Shown here in pieces: positions 1 to 9,500 of a stretch of 12,924 nt of DNA; the stretch's first letter is position 1; each line of letters begins with the position of its first letter. This DNA comes from Amoebophrya sp. AT5.2. Lineage: Eukaryota > Sar > Dinophyceae > Syndiniales > Amoebophryaceae. The notes under the pieces were generated by a model. That model saw nothing but the letters and a program-made list of their open reading frames with translations, ran no database searches and was not told where the DNA came from. Location of the stretch: the NCBI GenBank assembly GCA_005223375.1, contig RXOD01005678.1, positions 1 to 12,924 of the forward strand, written 5' to 3'. Position numbers and translations under genes: made by a program.

Positions 1-99
1 CTGCCGTTCGTGGGGGAGGTGGACGGCAGCCGCGTGCGTGCTGGCGACGAAGTTGCTTTCCGAGCGGCAGGAGACTTCGCGCCGGTAAAGGAGGGCTGA
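1..99 (+). CDS. possible 3' end of an unidentified gene
   Basis: Frame 1 is open from the window edge to a TGA at 97-99, giving 32 residues with a plausible coding mix (Val, Gly, Asp, Glu, Ala) including a GDEVAF segment. That segment faintly recalls a beta-strand of small nucleic-acid-binding barrels, but it is far too short to assign. The opposite strand is also open here with a Pro/Ser/Ala/Arg-rich reading, so neither strand nor coding status is certain. If real, it would be the only plus-strand gene in the window and would be tail-to-tail with the 1129-2688 gene. Confidence 0.25.
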   Translation: MPFVGEVDGSRVRAGDEVAFRAAGDFAPVKEG

Positions 100-1128
100 C
101 GCTGCAGGCGCTGCTCGAGGATGTGCTTCGAAGATGAACTAGTGGCGCCCTGCACGGACTTTCGGCTCGTCGGGGTGTGCACGGCGGGCTCGGAACTCTC
201 GCGGTTTTTGAAGTACCGGGACTGCAGAAACCACATCAGCTCTCAAAAACACATCCGTCGCCCACTGCGCGTCTGAAAGCCGACCGATGTTCGTACCTAG
301 GCAGCGAAAGCTAAACGAGGTGCAGTTTTCTTCGTGGTGCGAGTGAGAAGATCTCTTCCTTACTTTTTCCCGGACGGTCGTCAGGACTGAAACTTCTGCG
401 TGGTACTTAGGCGGATTCGGAAAATCCCCCGATTATTTCGGATGGAAAAAAGGCTACAGTAAATTGGTGGTCAGCGTCAGGATTGATTCGATATATGTCA
501 CGCAAACGGCCGCGCAAAGGCAAACGGTATTGCTCCGGTAGTGCTTAGCCGACTTAGTATGTCAGATAGGTGCGAGTTTTAGGCTAGGTAGCGCTTGCGC
601 TTATTTCACCCGAGTACTAGAAGCAATGGTCGTTCTTTTACCGAGTGCGGGCGGCGACGAATCAACGATAATCGAAGAGCACATTCGAGTGCTACCCACC
701 TTGCGGTCCCAGGCGGTCCCAGCAACGAAAAAACATGATCCCATTCCTTTTCCCACGACGACAGGCAACGACTAGGATACCTCACAACTTGTAGGAGGAA
801 AAAAAGCACTCGTGACCGAGTGGTCATATGGCAAGTACATTGCCCAGAAGCGGGTTTTCGCCTCCATTTCTCACGCAAAAAACGGCACGTAGTCGTAGAA
901 GTAGAACATCTTGTAGGAAAAAAATATAAGCATGCGAAGTCAGCAACTGAATGCCTGAGCATGACATGCTTCAACTTACTTATAGTACTTACGCCAGTCT
1001 GACGCTTGCATCGAAGGGAAATGAAGTAAAACTGATCGCATTGTCGCTGGTGCGGGAAGCGCAATTCGAAAAATGGAACGCATTATAGTCCCCTGATCCT
1101 GATACTGATTCTTCTAGAAGATAGAAGA
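100..1128. other. spacer, no supported gene
   Basis: About 1 kb with no open frame I can support. A 152-codon minus frame (606-1064) is rich in Arg, Cys and Ser with no family resemblance and looks like chance. Small visible structures are a perfect tandem pair of GCGGTCCCAG at 703-722, two similar CTTGTAGGA-plus-A-run stretches near 788 and 909, and the 10-bp palindrome CTTCTAGAAG at 1111-1120 just past the stop of the next gene. The last could lie in that gene's 3' UTR. Confidence 0.4.
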
Positions 1129-2688
1129 TCACTCGAGGTCGAATGACCCTTCTTCGTAGTCGTCTTCTTCTTCCTCAGAAAAAGCAGCATCCTCGTCTAC
1201 TTCCATTGCTGCATTCGTGACTTTCGCAGGTCCAGGTGGTTCTTCAGCTTTATGTTGCGCTGCTGCGCGGGCGCGCGCGAAGAGTCCGCCTGCTGAGGGC
1301 TGCAAAAAAGGATCTAGCGACTCATTTCTTGCGTCCGCCGCGGGTACTTCGTCCATCGGCGCCGCTGCGTCTGACATTGAATCCAGAACCGACGCCACTT
1401 TCTTCTGGACACCGGCAGCTACCTTACTTGTCGTCATTCCCAGCGGAGCAGCATCGCCGTCGTCACCAGAGGCTCCCGCTGCCGCGACTAAGTTGTCGAG
1501 AAAAGACAGCCCGCCCTTACATTTACCTCCACCGCCGTTGTCGCCAACTATGTGGTTCTTTTTTTCGCCCGACATTGTGGGCCCAAAATCCGAGGAAAGC
1601 ACGGAAAGAAAATCGGACGTCTGCTTCTTCTTCGTCCCTCCAGTAGGCGCAATGTTAATCATGGTCGAAACCGCCCCGCCCCCGCCGTCCCCACCGGGGG
1701 GTGGCAGATCCAGTAGCTTCTTCTTGGCGTTCGTAGGAGCGGGAAGCGAAAGCCCACGTGCTCCGATTGCGCCACTACTTGGTGCTTTTCCAACAGCTCC
1801 ATTTTCACCGGCAACGTGGCCGTCGTCCTTCTCCTCGCCGCCACCACCAGAAACGGCCGGTAAGAACGCAAGCTTCGGCTTCTTCGCGGCTGGTACTGCT
1901 GCCTTCGAAAACGCCTTCGACGATGTTGCGGCCCCGAGCCCCACAGGGACTTTCGGAACCGCGATAGGAATCCCTTGTTTCGCTAGCGTCACGTCGTTGT
2001 AAAGATCGGCGTCGACGTCGTCCTCTACAAGAACCATCCCGTTCAACGCAGCAGCGGCAGCTGCATCACTTCCTACGGCGCCGCCCGATGGTCCGCTGGT
2101 AGCATCTGCTCCATTCGCAGCTTCATCGCCCTCGGAGGACAATGCTTCACCGTCCTCGGCATCTCCGACATCCTCGACGAGGCTCGGTTGCTTCACGGAC
2201 AGCCCTCTCTCTGCGTACAGAGGCGCCCACGGGTCCTCCAACATCGACCTCTTCGCGAAAAAACTGCCGTCGATACTGTCAAACGGAAGTCGTTTCCCCT
2301 TCTTCCCTTTGCCCTTTGTTCCTTTTTGTGCTCCTTGCTGCTGGTTCTTGCTGTTCATGGCGACCACAGGCAGAGGCGTCATGCCGAACGCCGCCTTCTT
2401 GCCCTTTTTTCCGCCTTTTTGGTTCGTAAATCCGCCGTAATCGTGCGCATGACCTCCGTACGACTGCTGGAAAGAGGACGATGATGAAGATGCCGCTGCC
2501 GCGTTTCCGTACGAACCGTTCTTGAAGTAGGGGGCGGGGTTCTGCAGATGCTGTTGATGCCCCTGGTTCATCGCTGCTGCCATCGTCGTAGGAGCCATCA
2601 TGAAGGAGGGAATCGGCTGGTGCATGTACGGCTGCAGCTGCCCCTTCTTGCCCCCCGACCCCTTCGGAGGGGTGAGACCGAAGTTCAT
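1129..2688 (-). CDS. low-complexity basic/acidic protein, unknown function
   Basis: A single open frame of 519 codons plus TGA. The frame extends 22 codons further upstream, but the first ATG is at 2688, so I start there (residues MNFGLTPPKG). The N-terminal third is rich in Gln, Met, Pro, Gly and Ser, with Lys/Gly clusters near residues 92-98 and 122-133 that could act as nuclear or nucleolar localisation or RNA-binding patches. The one ordered-looking segment is MLEDPWAPLY at about 149-158. The middle is Ala/Gly/Ser-rich with several basic-Pro stretches, and the C-terminus is strongly acidic (runs of Glu and Asp, ending SFDLE). No catalytic domain, signal peptide or membrane segment is visible. 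A basic N-half with an acidic tail suggests a nuclear or nucleolar scaffold, but that is inference. A long open frame on the opposite strand (1217-2002) is best read as the shadow of this skewed composition. Confidence 0.62.
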   Translation of the reverse strand: MNFGLTPPKGSGGKKGQLQPYMHQPIPSFMMAPTTMAAAMNQGHQQHLQNPAPYFKNGSYGNAAAASSSSSSFQQSYGGHAHDYGGFTNQKGGKKGKKAAFGMTPLPVVAMNSKNQQQGAQKGTKGKGKKGKRLPFDSIDGSFFAKRSMLEDPWAPLYAERGLSVKQPSLVEDVGDAEDGEALSSEGDEAANGADATSGPSGGAVGSDAAAAAALNGMVLVEDDVDADLYNDVTLAKQGIPIAVPKVPVGLGAATSSKAFSKAAVPAAKKPKLAFLPAVSGGGGEEKDDGHVAGENGAVGKAPSSGAIGARGLSLPAPTNAKKKLLDLPPPGGDGGGGAVSTMINIAPTGGTKKKQTSDFLSVLSSDFGPTMSGEKKNHIVGDNGGGGKCKGGLSFLDNLVAAAGASGDDGDAAPLGMTTSKVAAGVQKKVASVLDSMSDAAAPMDEVPAADARNESLDPFLQPSAGGLFARARAAAQHKAEEPPGPAKVTNAAMEVDEDAAFSEEEEDDYEEGSFDLE

Positions 2689-3756
2689 CGTAGTTTCGAG
2701 AATCGGATTTTTTTCTTTTCCGAAACCGATTCCGTTTTTTTGCAGCACTTGCACTTAGCTCTACTGTACGAAGAAACTTTTCTATGTATTATCGCAGTTC
2801 ATGTTCAGACGGCCAGTTGTGAGACGCGATCTGTAAAGAAAGGCCGGAATCAATGGACACATCCATGGCAAAGCCTGACTCTGAGTCTGTGTCTGACACG
2901 CACGGGTAGTAAAAGAGAAGGATTCGGTTGGCTGAACTTTTTGATCTGGAACAAGATCTGTGTAGCTGCAATAAGGAGCAGCGGAGCCCGAGAAAGAACA
3001 CATTTCAATTCAGTGGCCCGCAGTCGCCGCGCGCATAGCGAGTTTGCGCTAGCGATGTTTGATTTTTAGCTTATGCGTTCATCCCAAAAATTTCGATGCT
3101 GGTTAAATTGTGGTGACTTGTTAATGTAGTGTGCTCTCTTCAAAACGCGATGCATGTGAATCAAAATAAGTATGCGGTAGTATACAGAATCAAAATCGAT
3201 ACAATTTTTAATCGAAGCTTGACGACAAAAGTTAATTCTGATTTCTGATTTCGTAATTTGATCAATATGGCACTAAAAATTTTCTCCAGCTCTTGTATTG
3301 GTTTGTTGATGATACTACGTGTTTGAGGATTGGTTCTACGTAGTACAGGTGTGATAAATTGCCGATTTCAACTACTCAGACTCAAAGTTCCAAATTTCTA
3401 TCACACACCGATCGATGTTCATGTTTCACCCCGGTCCCTGTTACCCCGCCCATCTTCCTAGGGAAATCAGGTTCAGGACGCTGTTCCTGTCGCCGAAATT
3501 ACTTCTGTCCAGAGATCTTCTTCTTGTCCACTGCCTTCCTCAGCTTAGTAGAAGATCCCCCATCATCGGAAAACCCGCCACGAAGCAAGTGGTCGAGGAA
3601 TCCGTCGCTCAAAGCTCCCCCCACAGGTGAATCAGAAGAAGGTGTCCAACCTCCAATCGACCAATCAATCTCTCCCCTCGGCCTCGTCTCACATACATTA
3701 TCATCCAATTTGTATGTTTGTATTGCAATGGTAACTCTTGCTCAGAAACAGATTCC
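2689..3756. other. AT-rich spacer with one possible stray exon
   Basis: This lies between the 3' end of the STPGR gene and the start of the low-complexity gene. The part at about 3060-3360 is distinctly AT-rich and looks intergenic. Just upstream of the next gene, minus-strand TTTCTTCGTACAG ends at about 2764 and could serve as a splice or trans-splice acceptor; this is weak. A possible exon at about 3499-3705 is listed separately. Confidence 0.5.
3499..3705 (-). CDS. possible terminal exon, unassigned
   Basis: The minus frame is open to a TAA at 3499-3501 and has no ATG of its own. It encodes about 65 residues with a believable protein composition: a Gly/Ser/Asp-rich middle (GFLDHLLRGGFSDDGG) and a Lys-rich end (KAVDKKKISGQK). 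It sits about 50-250 bases downstream of the STPGR stop on the same strand, so it might be an alternative last exon of that gene. I found no donor in STPGR exon 5 that joins it cleanly: the only option before the stop is a weak GC-type donor after CTGCAG. The left bound is the stop and the right bound is approximate. It may be chance. Confidence 0.25.
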   Translation of the reverse strand, partial: DDNVCETRPRGEIDWSIGGWTPSSDSPVGGALSDGFLDHLLRGGFSDDGGSSTKLRKAVDKKKISGQK

Positions 3757-5976
3757 TCATCCTTGGAATCCGCCTTTGGGGAATTGCGTCGCCTGCAGGA
3801 TCATGTCCGGATCCTCCTTGAACCGAGTCTTTGTGCGATACGACGCCGTCGTGAACGAGTACCGCGGCGCGTTGTCGTACGGCGTCACAATCGCCCCACC
3901 AAGCGTCGTCAGGTGCTGTGGATCGATCGCGTTCCGATTGGTGGAGAAAAAGGAGGAAAGAAAAGTGACTTGATGGCTGTCGTGGCACCCGCCGCAGCGA
4001 ACCGATGTCCGCGACAGCGAGGAGCATACCGATACCTACAACCTCAACCACTGCGTACTTTTATTAGCGTGTGGTGCCTGCTCATAGCCTCCGGCCTCAC
4101 AATCGCAATCGCATGCACAGTTGCGCTAGAATTTTTCAGAGGCAAATCCCAAGTGAAGTAAGTACCCTGTACTGCCCTGGCCCGACCCCCGGCGACTTCG
4201 CGTTCACGCCCAGATGGGACTCCATGGAAGGCCGTAGCCCCGTGCCGATCTTGGTTTCCGTACCGACCGGGAGCTCCGTCTGCGTGAAGTTCAGGGTGTA
4301 CTTGCCCGGGCCCGGCCGCCGGTCGTCCTCAGGGTTCTCGTAGAACCAGCCGTGCCGCCCCGCAAACTTTATCGTCAGCTGCGACATCGTCGGGTCGTTC
4401 TTGTTGTTCTTGTCGCGAACCTGGAGGCATGATCATAAGCGAGATATAAAATAGAATGAATGTTGAATTTCAATCAATCAATCAATCGAGGCAGAAGGAG
4501 TCTCTGGCTAAGGCGAAACCGCAACCGTCAGCCTCCGTCCGCGCGGCGTCTTTCAGGAGGGCTGAATGTTGAATTTGAACTTGAAGCAAGCGCAAGCCGA
4601 TTTTCAAATCAATAGATTTACTTACATCAAATCCATTGATTTGGCACAACAACTTACTTCTTGCACCAAGAAGATCATAATACGCCAGTGAATTGCAGGT
4701 CACCTACACCATGGACGCGTGCAACGCGGTTGTAATGGCATGAATCGACATAAGTTGGGCGCGAAGCACCAAGAAGATGATGATGATCACAAAGGAAAGT
4801 ACTTACAGGGAAACTGTGCAACTTTTACCTCATACTGCCCCGGTCCTGGTCCCTTGCGTGGTATCCCGGTGATGTCTGGTCGGGTGCTCTTACCAAAACT
4901 GATATCGCTCCGCTTGATCGTGCTGCGAGCCGTCTCGTACTGGCCTGTGTGTCGGGGAAAAACGAGAAAGGATGAAATCGATCATGCACCTAAAGATGAT
5001 CAGTGCTAAAATCTTCTCCAGAAACCGCGGGAGATGAAAGCGGATGAGTTCTCTACCTGGTCTGCCGGTTGTGTTATCTGCGATCCGGTTCCGAACGAGC
5101 AGGACTTGGAATAAGTACTTAGCAGGCGTGTTTGTGGCTGCGGAATATTGGGCACCGACACCCTCATCCGCGGTCCTTTGCCCAGTGACAAGCAGGACCT
5201 TGCCATAATTATTGCAGTGGGGTGTAGGGAGACTGTGACAGACACCTCCTTCACCCACAGCCTTTAGCCCAGTGACGAGCACAGCCGTGTGCATTTGTTT
5301 GGTTCCAGGGAATGTTGGGCCACTGACACCCTCACCCCTATCTCTAAGCCGTTGCGCGGCTTCTCGCCCGGGCCGGTCTAACTCTAACCCGCTTCCCTGC
5401 TGGCGCTTCAAGCGCTTATGGTTCACGGAGGCGCTAAGTAAGCCAACCGCGATCGATCATACGCCGATCAAGAATTAACTAGTTCATCTCTACCTGGTCC
5501 GCCGGTTGTGTTATCTGCGTAATTTCTCGCCCATCGCGATCCAGTTCCGAACGAGCAGGACTTGGTGAGTTGGCCATATTTGCTCGTGTACTTCGTCATC
5601 TCACGGATGTCATACCTGAGCGAGATGGCGGCGTCGCCGAGGAAGGAAAACGCAATGAATAGGTTTTTGTTTTTTATCAATTAAAATACAAATATAATAA
5701 GTACTTATATTAATAGTAGAGTCCTCGTGCTCTGAGTCGTCACAAACCAAACGGAGACGATGACGATCCGCAGAAAGTGGTACCTAGACCTACAGATGAA
5801 AGCGAAACTACAAACAAAGCAAGGAAATACTTGTTTGCGGCGGGTATGTTTTGGTTTCGCTCGATGATTTTCCATTTTCCTGTGACGGAGTATCGCGGTG
5901 CTGCGTCGTACTGCGAGAAGCGCTGGAGCACGGGCGCGCTCGCATTTCTGTTCGCCCCCACCTTCTCTTCTGCCAT
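3757..5976 (-). CDS. STPGR (SHIPPO-type) flagellar protein, five exons
   Basis: Exons, in order of transcription: 5976-5831, 5615-5494, 4944-4829, 4420-4166 and 3915-3757 (TGA). All four introns are GT...AG and every junction keeps frame (phases 2, 1, 0, 0), giving 265 residues. The start is the ATG at 5976. STPGR signatures are APRYSV (26-31), SCSFGTGSR (68-76), GGPGQYE (88-93, completed exactly at the exon 2/3 join), GPGPGQYE (121-128), PGPGKY (164-169), GVGPGQY (206-212) and APRYSF (229-234). The family (ODF3/CIMAP and SHIPPO proteins) binds axonemal microtubules, several as microtubule inner proteins, and the length matches the roughly 250-residue ODF3-like members. The role as an axonemal structural protein is therefore inferred from family. 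The 3' end is the least certain part, since a further exon near 3499-3705 cannot be excluded. Which STPGR paralogue this is cannot be said by eye. Confidence 0.86.
4421..4828 (-). other. intron 3 of STPGR gene, with hairpin and short repeats
   Basis: A 408-nt intron starting GAG|GTAAAAGT and ending CTCCAG|GTTCGC (minus strand). A tempting second donor, GTAAGTACTT at 4806, lies 22 bases inside, but using it breaks the frame into exon 4. The intron holds a (CAAT)4 run at 4471-4487, two copies of TGAATGTTGAATTT (near 4457 and 4563), two copies of a GCACCAAGAAGAT stretch (near 4667 and 4767), and the hairpin listed separately. Confidence 0.75.
4605..4643. repeat. 15-bp inverted repeat (hairpin) inside intron
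   Basis: Arms at 4605-4619 and 4629-4643 are complementary over 15 bp with one mismatch (4614 against 4634), around a 9-base loop (4620-4628). It lies within intron 3 of the STPGR gene. It may be a remnant of a small inverted-repeat element or simply an RNA hairpin. Confidence 0.7.
4945..5493 (-). other. intron 2 of STPGR gene, carrying decayed exon copies
   Basis: A 549-nt intron, CCAG|GTAGAG to CACACAG|GCCAG. At 5051-5109 it holds a copy of exon 2's 3' end plus donor (5488-5565), with only two substitutions but a 19-base deletion (exon bases 5520-5538) between GCG microhomologies, which shifts the frame. Further upstream in the transcript are older related units with landmarks about 84-90 bp apart: CCCAGTGAC at 5181 and 5268, and GACACC-type cores at 5157, 5241 and 5325. 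Their minus-strand reading RSCLSLGKGP resembles the SCSFGTGSR block of exon 2. Confidence 0.75.
5143..5334. repeat. degenerate tandem repeat, period about 84-87 bp
   Basis: Similar blocks recur. GAATATTGGGCACCGACACC starts at 5143, and a close relative (GAATGTTGGGCCACTGACACC-like) starts at 5310. CCCAGTGACAAGCAGGACC is at 5181-5199 and CCCAGTGACGAGCACAGCC at 5268-5286. The spacing corresponds to about 28-29 codons, the usual STPGR repeat length, so these look like old exon-derived units within intron 2. Confidence 0.65.
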
Positions 5977-6567
5977 CTTGACGCAACTTTTTTTGAGCTA
6001 TGAACTAAGACCCTCTGGTGCAGTGCTGTTCTTACGCGCTTAAGACGGATCTTGCCCGAGCGTCGTTGAGCTAATCGCCGCCTTCTTGGCGAGCAGGAGA
6101 AAAAAAAGTTGCTATTGAAATCGAAGCAAGATGAGAGCAGTGTATTTACACTATCTTCGATAAGCGAAAAGCTGCACGTAGTTTTTCAGTGGTTTGAATG
6201 GGTTGTCACGGGATGTTGATGTTGATCAAAGGTATGGTGATGCTGATAACCCCCCCGAGAATTGGTGAACCCTGCGTAGTTGTACGCTTCCCCCTACAGC
6301 GCACGGAAAAGCAGACCCTTCAACTTCACGGAAAACGAAAGCGTCGAGCCCCGGACGTGCCACGGAAAAACACACTGTGACAGGATGTAAAAAAAGAATT
6401 GGCGCGAGTCATGGTCCCAAGAGGTGATGTGGGCGCTTGCTATTGGAACACAGAGTCTCTCTAATATCGTGCCCCTGCTTTCTTACGTCACGGCATTTTT
6501 GCGCAAAGGAAGGTCAAGGTTCCCGAGCGCGAGCGCGTCAAAGAAAAATAGAATGGGAATGTTCGTG
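5977..6567. other. spacer, no supported gene
   Basis: The region lies between the start of the STPGR gene and the stop of the transporter gene, both on the minus strand, so it should contain a 3' UTR and a promoter. Minus-strand poly-A-like runs and a T-run near 5987-5993 are present, but I see no TATA-type box or other recognisable site. Short open frames here look random. Confidence 0.45.
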
Positions 6568-9500
6568 TCAGATGCCCCCGTCTGCGTCGGAGGAGTCGGC
6601 TTCTAGTGCACGCAAATACTGTTCGAGTCTGGCTTTCTGTGCTGCGCCATCAGCACGGGTGCGGCTGCCGAAGAGGCTGGCGCTGGCGCTGCCCGCTTTT
6701 TGTGCTGCAACACCGGGCCGCGCAGCGGTCGCCACCCCGACGAGCTGTGGAGCCCGGCGCGCCGAAGTGTCCGACTTCTCCGCGTCAATCTGTTTCTGGT
6801 TCTGCGCGGCAAGGTTCGCGCTGCTATTATTTCTGGGCGAGTAGCCTCCGAATACCAGGAAGTCCGTCGGGTTCCCGTCGTCGTCGTCGCTTCCATCGGA
6901 GGTTTCCGTCTTATGGGCCCCCTTATTTCCTGGAGCTGTTGATGAGGACGAAGACGCGGCCGTAACTGCTCCACCCCCACCTGTAGTGGCTACCGTCGGT
7001 GCTGGTCGGCTGATCGAAAGCACGCCGTGCGCGTAGGAGCGAGTCCGTATCTGGTGCTCCTTCGTCCGGTCGGCTCCAGTGCTGGTCCTCCCTTCCTCTC
7101 CGACACCGGCCGCAGGCTCCCCGACGGGCTCCGGCGATGTGCCAAATGCTAGCTCCTTGATCATGCGCGCGGAAGTTTTCTGCAGCAAACTTGCCGTCGT
7201 GTGAAAGTCGGGCACGACGTCCTCTTCGAGTCCTTCGTCCTCCGAGCTGAAATTTGTGGCGTCCGAGGGCAGTCTCAGTCTCGACGCCACGTCCCCCGCA
7301 CCTCCGCCACCTCTTCTGAGCTCGGCTTCGTTTGCATGTCCGCCGCTTCTCACCACCACCACTTCTCGTTCTCCCGCCATAATATCCCTCCCCACGCGAG
7401 GACCGTCGGGAGCGCCGCTGCCAGCAGCTGGAAGGAACTTCTCTGCACTTCTGCTTCCACCACCCTGACTATGTTGTATGTCCAGTACAATTGTCCTGTC
7501 CTTGTCCACCAATTCGAATTCTAGCTCCCCCGGTAGAACAAATTGCTCTCGACGGTTTGATGAGTTGGTCTCGTAGTCGCTGAAGCGAAGCAACACCGCG
7601 CAAAGCAGCAGCATCCCCGTGATGAGCAGGAATCCCACACGCACCGGAATGTCGACCGCGAGCGAACCCACCACAATCAGGTTGAGCGGCACGCGAAAGA
7701 AGTTGTACAGCATCGCGCGACTCCTTTCCGGCACCAGCCTGGATTTCAGCAACCCAAAAACGGGGAAGTACAGCCCGAGACTCAGCTCGAACCCCAAAAA
7801 CCCCAAGAGCAGCAGAAACGTGTTGTTCGTGCACACAACCACGGCGTTGGAAACGATGGCGACGGAGAGAAGGATGCCCGCGAGCTCCTTCTCCGTCTTC
7901 GACGACTGCAGTAAAGAGAACAGCAGGCTCCCGCACATGCACGCGAGCATGAAGAGCGCGAAGATGAGCCCGTAGGGCGGCTTACTTGCGGTCGGCGCGA
8001 TTTCGTGGAGAGCAGGAGTCCAGAGAAACACGAAGATAAACATGCTGGACTCAAACAACGCGCACGTCCACCCGAGCTTCTGGATGTCGGGGCACGTTTT
8101 GAGCACGCGCCACGCGCGGGAGATCTCATTCTGGCTGCTGGATCTGTGCGCAGAGGCAGATGGCGTCGCGGTGATTTTTGAGCGTGAAGCCGATGGTGTC
8201 ACCGTGTTTTTACTTCTTCCTGGATATCTTGTTGTCACCATAATTTCTCCGTGATCCTCCGCCCCACTGCTGTCTATTTCGATCGGTGGAAGCGGTATGC
8301 CGAGTGGGGACATGACGACCTCGCTGGGCGCTAGAATCATGTTGGCGGATGCTGGAGATGCCACGTGGTCCTCCTCGCTGCCGAAGCTGACGAGTTTTCG
8401 ATCGTTTGCTGCCTCTGCCGGTGGATGAACAGCGTCTATCCTCAGACTCAGATCGCGTGCTGCGCTCTTTATCCGCGGCTTCGAAGAGGCGCTAGTTGGC
8501 GTGTTCTCTACTTCTGCATCCCCCCGCTGCAAAGGTTTTCCACCTACTTGCTCCTGCGCAGCCTCCGCAGTGTCCACTCCGACGTCGACGGCGTGAGACC
8601 CCTGTTCTTCCCCGAAATTTTCGCTCCAGCGAGCGTAGATGAAAAGCGCACACAGCACTAGCACACATGCGGCGAGGTCGAAGGGGCCGAGAAATTTCCC
8701 CACATACACGAACGCGTCGTTTGCCAGCATGTTCCCGAAACTTCGTGCTGCGCTCGTCGGTTGGCCCCGGCCCCCTCCTTCTTCCGCCGCCGTTCCCGCC
8801 AACACGTCAACCCCCGACGCCCCCCAGACCACTACAGCATCAAACACCCGTCGGAATTCGCCGCCCCCTTCCGACACCCACTGCGCGCTGAAGCCCGCGA
8901 AAATCGCGCACAGGCTGTTCCCGAAAATCGCCGTCGAGAACAGATCGGACAGTTGCTCCTGCACGCGCGATGACTCTTGCTGCTGCAGTTCCCCTCCATC
9001 GGCATCGTCCTCCTCATGATTTGCCCCTTCGTCCTCTCGGCCTCCGTCCAATTGCGTCACGGCGCACACCACCCACGATTCGAACACTGAGAACAAGAGC
9101 GACGTGGCCACCCCCGCGAGCAGCCTGCCAAAGCAGAGGACGTAGAACCAGTTCACATGTTTCGTGAAGCAGCTGAAAACGTACACGAAGCAGTACAGTA
9201 TGCAGAACCGCTTCCGCCCAAACTTGTCCGCGTACCCGGCGATCACCGTACCGAGCAGCGCGGAGCTCCCAAACCCGCAGATGAACAGCACCCCGTTCTG
9301 TTGCTTCGAAAACCCGTATTAGAGCCGCTGAAAAGACCCAGGTCCTGCCTATCTTCCGGTGTAGGCACCATAGCCATAGGCTACTTATTTATGAATACCC
9401 GTACTACTACTAAGCGATATGCATCAGTAGAGCCGATCGGCTGGACCCTCTTCCGTTTAAACCGACACCAGCAGCAGGCACTCGCTAGCTTGCCAGACCT

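Noticed and set aside
606..1064. 152-codon minus-strand open frame
   Set aside because: Composition (Arg, Cys, Ser, His) and lack of any domain or membrane pattern look like chance; no supporting splice or start context.
1217..2002. 261-codon plus-strand open frame
   Set aside because: It lies wholly antisense to the 519-codon minus gene and reads as Pro/Ser-rich low complexity mirrored from that gene's Gly/Ala/Lys codons. No independent motif.
4471..4487. (CAAT)4 run as a functional element
   Set aside because: A short microsatellite within an intron; nothing suggests function.
4801..4828. GTAAGTACTT at 4806 as the donor of STPGR exon 3
   Set aside because: It matches the donor consensus better, but it leaves phase 1 while exon 4 needs phase 0. 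The GAG|GTAAAA donor keeps frame and gives QYE-VRD.
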